The translations under genes and the position numbers were made by a program. Below are positions 60,080 through 64,000 of a DNA stretch of 64,000 nucleotides, piece after piece (position 1 is the stretch's first letter; each line of letters begins with the position of its first letter). A model generated the notes under the pieces. That model was not told the origin of the DNA. It was given only the letters and a program-made list of their open reading frames with translations, and ran no database searches. The stretch is from the NCBI GenBank assembly GCA_902493335.1, contig CABUPJ010000007.1:1-64000 (forward strand), written 5' to 3'. Origin of the DNA: an uncultured Porphyromonadaceae bacterium (lineage in GTDB: Bacteria; Bacteroidota; Bacteroidia; Bacteroidales; Muribaculaceae).

Positions 60080-60832
60080 ATGAACAAAGCAGGAATCATA
60101 GCGAGCATAATCGTGGGCGTCACCGGCGCGGCGATTTTCGCCACGGCGCTGCTGCGCATGACCGCAGCCCGCGACCCATACGTCGACGTGCCCCGTGACG
60201 AATACCCCGTCGTCGGCGTTGACCTCTCGGCCCACAACGGACGCGTCGACTTCGGCCGCGTCGCCGCCGACGGCGTCGACTTCGTCGTCCTCAAGGCCAC
60301 CGAGGGTGTCAGCTTCTGCGACTCCGAGTTCGCCCGCAACTACGGCGAGGCCCGCACAAGCGGCCTCAAGGTCGGCGCATACCACTTCTTCCGCTTCGAC
60401 TGCGACGGTGACCGTCAGGCACGCCACTTCCTCAGCGTCGTCGACAGCCTCGACCTCGACCTCCCCCTCGCCATCGATGTCGAAGACAACGGCAACCCCG
60501 ACGACATAAACGCCGCCCTCGTCGCCGCACGACTCGGAGCCATGATAAACAGCCTCGACTCGGCCGGACGCAAGGTGATGATCTACTCCAACAAACGCGG
60601 CATAAGCCGCTATATCAGCGGACGCTTCGACGACCGTCCCGTCTGGATATGCTCCTTCACCAACCCGCCCCTCGCCGGTGGACGATGGACCCTCTGGCAG
60701 CACAGCCACCGAAGCCGCGTCGACGGCATCAAAGGCGACGTCGACCTCAACACCTTCAACGGCGACAGCGCCGACTGGACCCGCTGGCTCGCCGCCTTCG
60801 AGCCGACAAATGCTATGAAGCACAATAAATAA
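60080..60832 (+). CDS. GH25 muramidase (lysozyme) with membrane anchor
   Basis: A 250-aa protein that cuts the beta-1,4 bond of peptidoglycan. N-terminal hydrophobic segment (GIIASIIVGVTGAAIFATALL) and GH25 domain with VVGVDLSAHNGRVDF, VVLKATEGVSF, GAYHFFRF and PLAIDVED, which carry the catalytic Asp/Glu set, and a WTLWQHSHRS end. The frame is open from ATG 60044, but MNKAGIIAS at 60080 fits a signal anchor. It lies between the terminase and porU, 23 nt before porU. Could be a cell-wall enzyme of the host or an endolysin-like partner of the phage-like genes. Confidence 0.8.
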   Translation: MNKAGIIASIIVGVTGAAIFATALLRMTAARDPYVDVPRDEYPVVGVDLSAHNGRVDFGRVAADGVDFVVLKATEGVSFCDSEFARNYGEARTSGLKVGAYHFFRFDCDGDRQARHFLSVVDSLDLDLPLAIDVEDNGNPDDINAALVAARLGAMINSLDSAGRKVMIYSNKRGISRYISGRFDDRPVWICSFTNPPLAGGRWTLWQHSHRSRVDGIKGDVDLNTFNGDSADWTRWLAAFEPTNAMKHNK

Positions 60833-60855
60833 CGCCCAGCCGCGTTATTACAAAG

Positions 60856-63800
60856 ATGAACAACACAATGCAGAAAACCTACCGTCATATCATATTCCGC
60901 GCAGCTGCAGTCATCATCGCCGTCATGGCGCTGGCGCCTGTGGCCAAAGCCCTTGACCTCGACCATTACGCCGCCAACTCGGTGCTCGCCTCGGGCCGCT
61001 GGGTCAAAGTCGCCGTCCCCTCGTCGGGACTCTACAAGATTCCCGTCTCGACCCTGCGCTCATGGGGCTTCAGCGACCCCTCGCGAGTGAGAGTCTTCGG
61101 CTACGGCGGACGCCGCATCGCCGACATCCTCAACGCAGCCAACTATGTCGACGACCTCCCCCAGACAGCCATCGCCCGCGCCAAAGACGGCGGCATAGTC
61201 TTCTACGGCGTAGGCCCCGAAGAGTGGACTCAGTCGGCCACAAACCGCTACACACAGTCGACAAACCTCTATACCGAAGCCGGTTACTATTTCATCGGCG
61301 AGAGCGACGAGCCCTCGCCCGAAATCGAGACCATAGGCCGCGGCACAGCCGAGGCGCCCGCCACCGACTTCGTCGAACTCATCCACTACGAGCAGGAACT
61401 CGTGTCGCCCGGCGAGGCCGGCCCGATGCTCGTCGGCGAGGACTTCCGCTTCACCCCCACCCGCAAGTTCAGCTTCACCATGCCCGACAAGAGCGGCGAC
61501 AAAGTGTGGTTCGAGGTATCTTTCGTCGCCAAGACCTACAACGCCGCATCGCAGCTCACCTTCAACGTCAACGGCACTGACCTGACAGCCAACAACTCAG
61601 ACCGCATCGCCGCGACCTCAAACAGCGTCTATGTCCACGCCACCGAGGGCATCGCCCGCCACGAGACCGCCGTCGACGGCCAGCGCCTCGACCTCACCGT
61701 CACCCACAAAGCCTCGACGGTCGTCTACAGCGCCTGGCTCAACTATATCAGCGTCAACTACCAGCGCGAGCTGAAACTCCCCGCCGCGGGCCACATCGCC
61801 TTCCGCCAGCGCTCGACCGGCCTCTCGCTCGACCTCTCGGGAGCCGACGCCTCGGGCGTCACCGTCTGGGATGTCACCGAACCTTCGGCCGTCAGAACGC
61901 TCGCCACGGGCAGCGACGGCGGCCGCGCAGTCTGGACAAACCCCTACTCGGGCCTGCGCAGCTATGTCGCCTGGCGCAGCGACGCCAATATCCCGGCCCC
62001 GACCTTCGTGTCGGCCGTCAACAATCAGAACCTCCACGGCGAAGAGCCGGTCAATATGGTCATATTCACCCATCCGGCGTGGAAAGCCCAGGCCGAACGC
62101 ATCGCCGAATATCACCGCAACAGCCGCGACGCCCTCAAGGTCAAGGTCGTCGACGTCGCTCAGGTCTACAACGAGTTTGCCTCGGGCATGCCCGACGTCT
62201 CGGCCCTCCGCAAATACCTCAAGATGCTCTACGACCGCGGCGCGGCTTCAGACACGCCTCTGCGCTACGCACTAATCATGGCCCGCACGACCTACGACGA
62301 GCGCCATCAGTCGGCTGCGGTTAAAAAACTTGGCATCCAGACCATTCCCGCATGGCAGGTAAGAACGATGCGCTACTCGCTCAACGACAACGACGGCTTC
62401 AACACCGACGACTTCATCGCCATGCTCAAAGACAACAGCGGCAGCGACATGGGCCTCGACGACCTCTCGATTGCCGTAGGCCGCATACCCGTCACCTCGG
62501 CCTCGGAAGCGGCTCAGACCGTCGACAAGATCTACAGCTACGCCGCCGACACACGCGACGGAGCATGGAAAAACCGCATCATGATGCTCGCCGACGACGA
62601 AGACAACGGCGTCCACCTCGAACAGGCCGAGAAGCTTGTCAAAGCCATCGAAGCCACAGAAGGACAGCAGCATATCATCCAGAAAGTCTACATGGACGCC
62701 TATACCAAATCGGGCGGCGCCTATCCTCTGGCCCGCGAGGAGATGTTCCGCTACCTCAACGAGGGCGTCGTGTGGTGGTGCTTCGCCGGCCACGCCAACA
62801 ACCACGCCTGGACCCACGATAAACAGCTGACATTCACCGACCTCAACGAGATGTATCTCACACGTCTGCCCTACATCTACGCCGCCACCTGCGACTTCCT
62901 CCGCTGGGACTCGAACACCGTCAGCGGCGGCGAGCTCCTCTTCTTCGAGCGCTACGGCGGCGCCGTCGGCATGATCAGCGCCACCCGTCCAGTGTATATC
63001 ACCGACAACGGATTCTTCTCCGAGGCCATGGGCCGCGCCCTCGCGCGACGCGACGATGACGGCCGCCTGATGGCCGCCGGCGAGATATACCGCCGCGCCA
63101 AAAACGACATCCGCAACAGCCGCGGCGAACACCGCAGCAACCCCAACCGCCTCCGCTACGTCTTCATGGGCGACCCGGCCCTCCGTCCCGTCACACCCGA
63201 CAACATCGTGGTGCTCGACAGCATCAACGGCAAACCCGTCGGAGGCGACGAGCAGATCGTCATCGCCGCCCGCAGCATCGTCGAGTTCACCGGTCACATC
63301 GAATCACCCGACGGCACGAAGCTCGACGGCTTCAACGGCACCGTCGGCATCGACATCTATGACGCCGACCGCTCGGTGACATCCAACGGCAACGGCGACG
63401 GCAAAGCCATCACCTTCGAAGTCCACGGCGACAAGCTATACTCGGGCTCTACGACAGTCACCGGCGGCGAATTCAAAATCACCGTCGCGACCCCCTCCGA
63501 GATAGCCGATAACTTCCGCGAGGCCACGATCAACATGTATGCCACCGCGTCAGACAACACGGCTGTCGGCGTCTGCCGCGACTTCTATGTCTACGGTCTT
63601 GACGAAGAGGCCGAAGCCGACGACACGGCGCCTGTGATCGAAAGCCTTGTCATCAACCATCCGACATTCGTCAGCGGCGACCGCGTCAATGCCGACCCGA
63701 TGGTCATCGCCCGCATCAGCGACAACGTCGGCCTCAACCTCTCGACCGCCGGCATCGGTCATCAGATGACGATAACGCTCGACGGCAACCGCAGCTACAA

Positions 63801-64000
63801 CGACGTGCCCTACTATTTCACCCCCTCGGCCGACGGCAGCGCCTCGGGCGAGATAGCCTACCCCCTGAGCGACCTCACCGACGGCCCCCACACGATAATG
63901 CTGCGCGTCTGGGACACCCACACCAACTCGGCCACAAAAGAGATTGACTTCGTCGTCGACAGCACCATCCGTCCCAAGATCTACGACATCTACAGCGACG
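60856..64000 (+). CDS. porU: Type IX secretion C-terminal signal peptidase PorU, 3' end beyond window
   Basis: Open to the right edge; 1048 codons are visible. PorU is a gingipain-like (C25) surface sortase that removes the sorting domain of type IX cargo and attaches A-LPS. Signal peptide (AAAVIIAVMALAPVAKA), N-terminal FGYGGRRIADILN region, and the C25 core with catalytic His in FAGHANNHAWTH (His646) and Cys in YAATCDFLRWD (Cys679), followed by GDPALRPV and Ig-like domains. ATG 60868 is a possible later start. Works with PorV at 33.7 kb; here the two genes are apart. Confidence 0.9.
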   Translation, partial: MNNTMQKTYRHIIFRAAAVIIAVMALAPVAKALDLDHYAANSVLASGRWVKVAVPSSGLYKIPVSTLRSWGFSDPSRVRVFGYGGRRIADILNAANYVDDLPQTAIARAKDGGIVFYGVGPEEWTQSATNRYTQSTNLYTEAGYYFIGESDEPSPEIETIGRGTAEAPATDFVELIHYEQELVSPGEAGPMLVGEDFRFTPTRKFSFTMPDKSGDKVWFEVSFVAKTYNAASQLTFNVNGTDLTANNSDRIAATSNSVYVHATEGIARHETAVDGQRLDLTVTHKASTVVYSAWLNYISVNYQRELKLPAAGHIAFRQRSTGLSLDLSGADASGVTVWDVTEPSAVRTLATGSDGGRAVWTNPYSGLRSYVAWRSDANIPAPTFVSAVNNQNLHGEEPVNMVIFTHPAWKAQAERIAEYHRNSRDALKVKVVDVAQVYNEFASGMPDVSALRKYLKMLYDRGAASDTPLRYALIMARTTYDERHQSAAVKKLGIQTIPAWQVRTMRYSLNDNDGFNTDDFIAMLKDNSGSDMGLDDLSIAVGRIPVTSASEAAQTVDKIYSYAADTRDGAWKNRIMMLADDEDNGVHLEQAEKLVKAIEATEGQQHIIQKVYMDAYTKSGGAYPLAREEMFRYLNEGVVWWCFAGHANNHAWTHDKQLTFTDLNEMYLTRLPYIYAATCDFLRWDSNTVSGGELLFFERYGGAVGMISATRPVYITDNGFFSEAMGRALARRDDDGRLMAAGEIYRRAKNDIRNSRGEHRSNPNRLRYVFMGDPALRPVTPDNIVVLDSINGKPVGGDEQIVIAARSIVEFTGHIESPDGTKLDGFNGTVGIDIYDADRSVTSNGNGDGKAITFEVHGDKLYSGSTTVTGGEFKITVATPSEIADNFREATINMYATASDNTAVGVCRDFYVYGLDEEAEADDTAPVIESLVINHPTFVSGDRVNADPMVIARISDNVGLNLSTAGIGHQMTITLDGNRSYNDVPYYFTPSADGSASGEIAYPLSDLTDGPHTIMLRVWDTHTNSATKEIDFVVDSTIRPKIYDIYSD

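Noticed and set aside
58158..60823. Long minus-strand frames opposite the terminase and muramidase genes (up to 279 codons)
   Set aside because: Antisense frames of GC-rich codon-biased genes; no domain motifs, no promoter, and the plus-strand genes have clear catalytic motifs.
1..64000. tRNA, rRNA or riboswitch genes
   Set aside because: No cloverleaf-like segments with CCA-type ends, rRNA stretches or known riboswitch cores were recognised by eye; a covariance-model search was not possible.

Overview
The window looks like chromosomal DNA of a gut Bacteroidales bacterium, most likely of the Muribaculaceae type (inference from gene content and GC-rich coding style; no 16S rRNA is present to confirm it). 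Supporting signs are promoters of the Bacteroidetes form (TTTG about 20 nt before TAnnTTTG), a type V fimbrial locus (DUF3575, DUF5119, fimbrillins), type IX secretion genes (porV, and porU cut by the right edge), secreted proteins with type IX C-terminal sorting signals, SusE/F-like carbohydrate-binding modules, C10 proteases and an HmuY-like haem lipoprotein.

Layout. 1-4.9 kb is an accessory patch: a transposase fragment, an AlbA_2 regulator with a 12-bp repeat array, and a Fic protein flanked by two copies of a ~196-bp promoter/terminator element, with a MITE-like insertion directly before the fic start. 4.9-9.3 kb holds an adenylation-domain/GNAT/esterase operon, a pair of membrane proteins (one with a LexA/S24-like domain lacking the serine), and a frameshifted PGN_0703-like nuclease. 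9.4-15.2 kb is a four-gene fimbrial operon with an internal terminator. 15.4-20.8 kb holds a broken AlbA_2 regulator, a membrane-anchored GNAT with three small genes (Sel1-like, nitroreductase, Ogt) and a YhcG nuclease. 20.8-27.0 kb is a six-gene overlapping haem-uptake operon. 27.1-33.4 kb is the most unusual region: seven leftward genes (two related small proteins, a ClpX-like AAA+ ATPase, a SecB-domain protein, a PP2C phosphatase, a membrane protein, a metallophosphoesterase) opposite a divergent putative regulator with nested palindromes between them. 33.7-41.9 kb is mostly housekeeping: porV-ispF, a HAD phosphatase, a frameshifted ORF6N protein, a thioesterase, DUF721-recF-esterase, and a beta-helix lipoprotein. 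42.4-50.3 kb holds two large secreted proteins. 50.5-60.0 kb holds two phage-like genes (an 841-aa protein of unknown role and a terminase large subunit) about 7.5 kb apart that share a 69-nt upstream element, with two divergent C10 protease units between them. 60.0-64 kb is a GH25 muramidase followed by porU.

Intergenic DNA from 33.4 kb onward is filled with dispersed repeats of three kinds: degenerate TGCATTGTGCATTATGCAT strings, CTTATGTTCTT/CTTTTGTCC strings, and arrays of short GC-rich palindromes. No tRNA, rRNA or CRISPR array was seen. The best candidate for an undescribed system is the SecB/ClpX/PP2C locus; second is the pair of phage-like genes under a shared control element.
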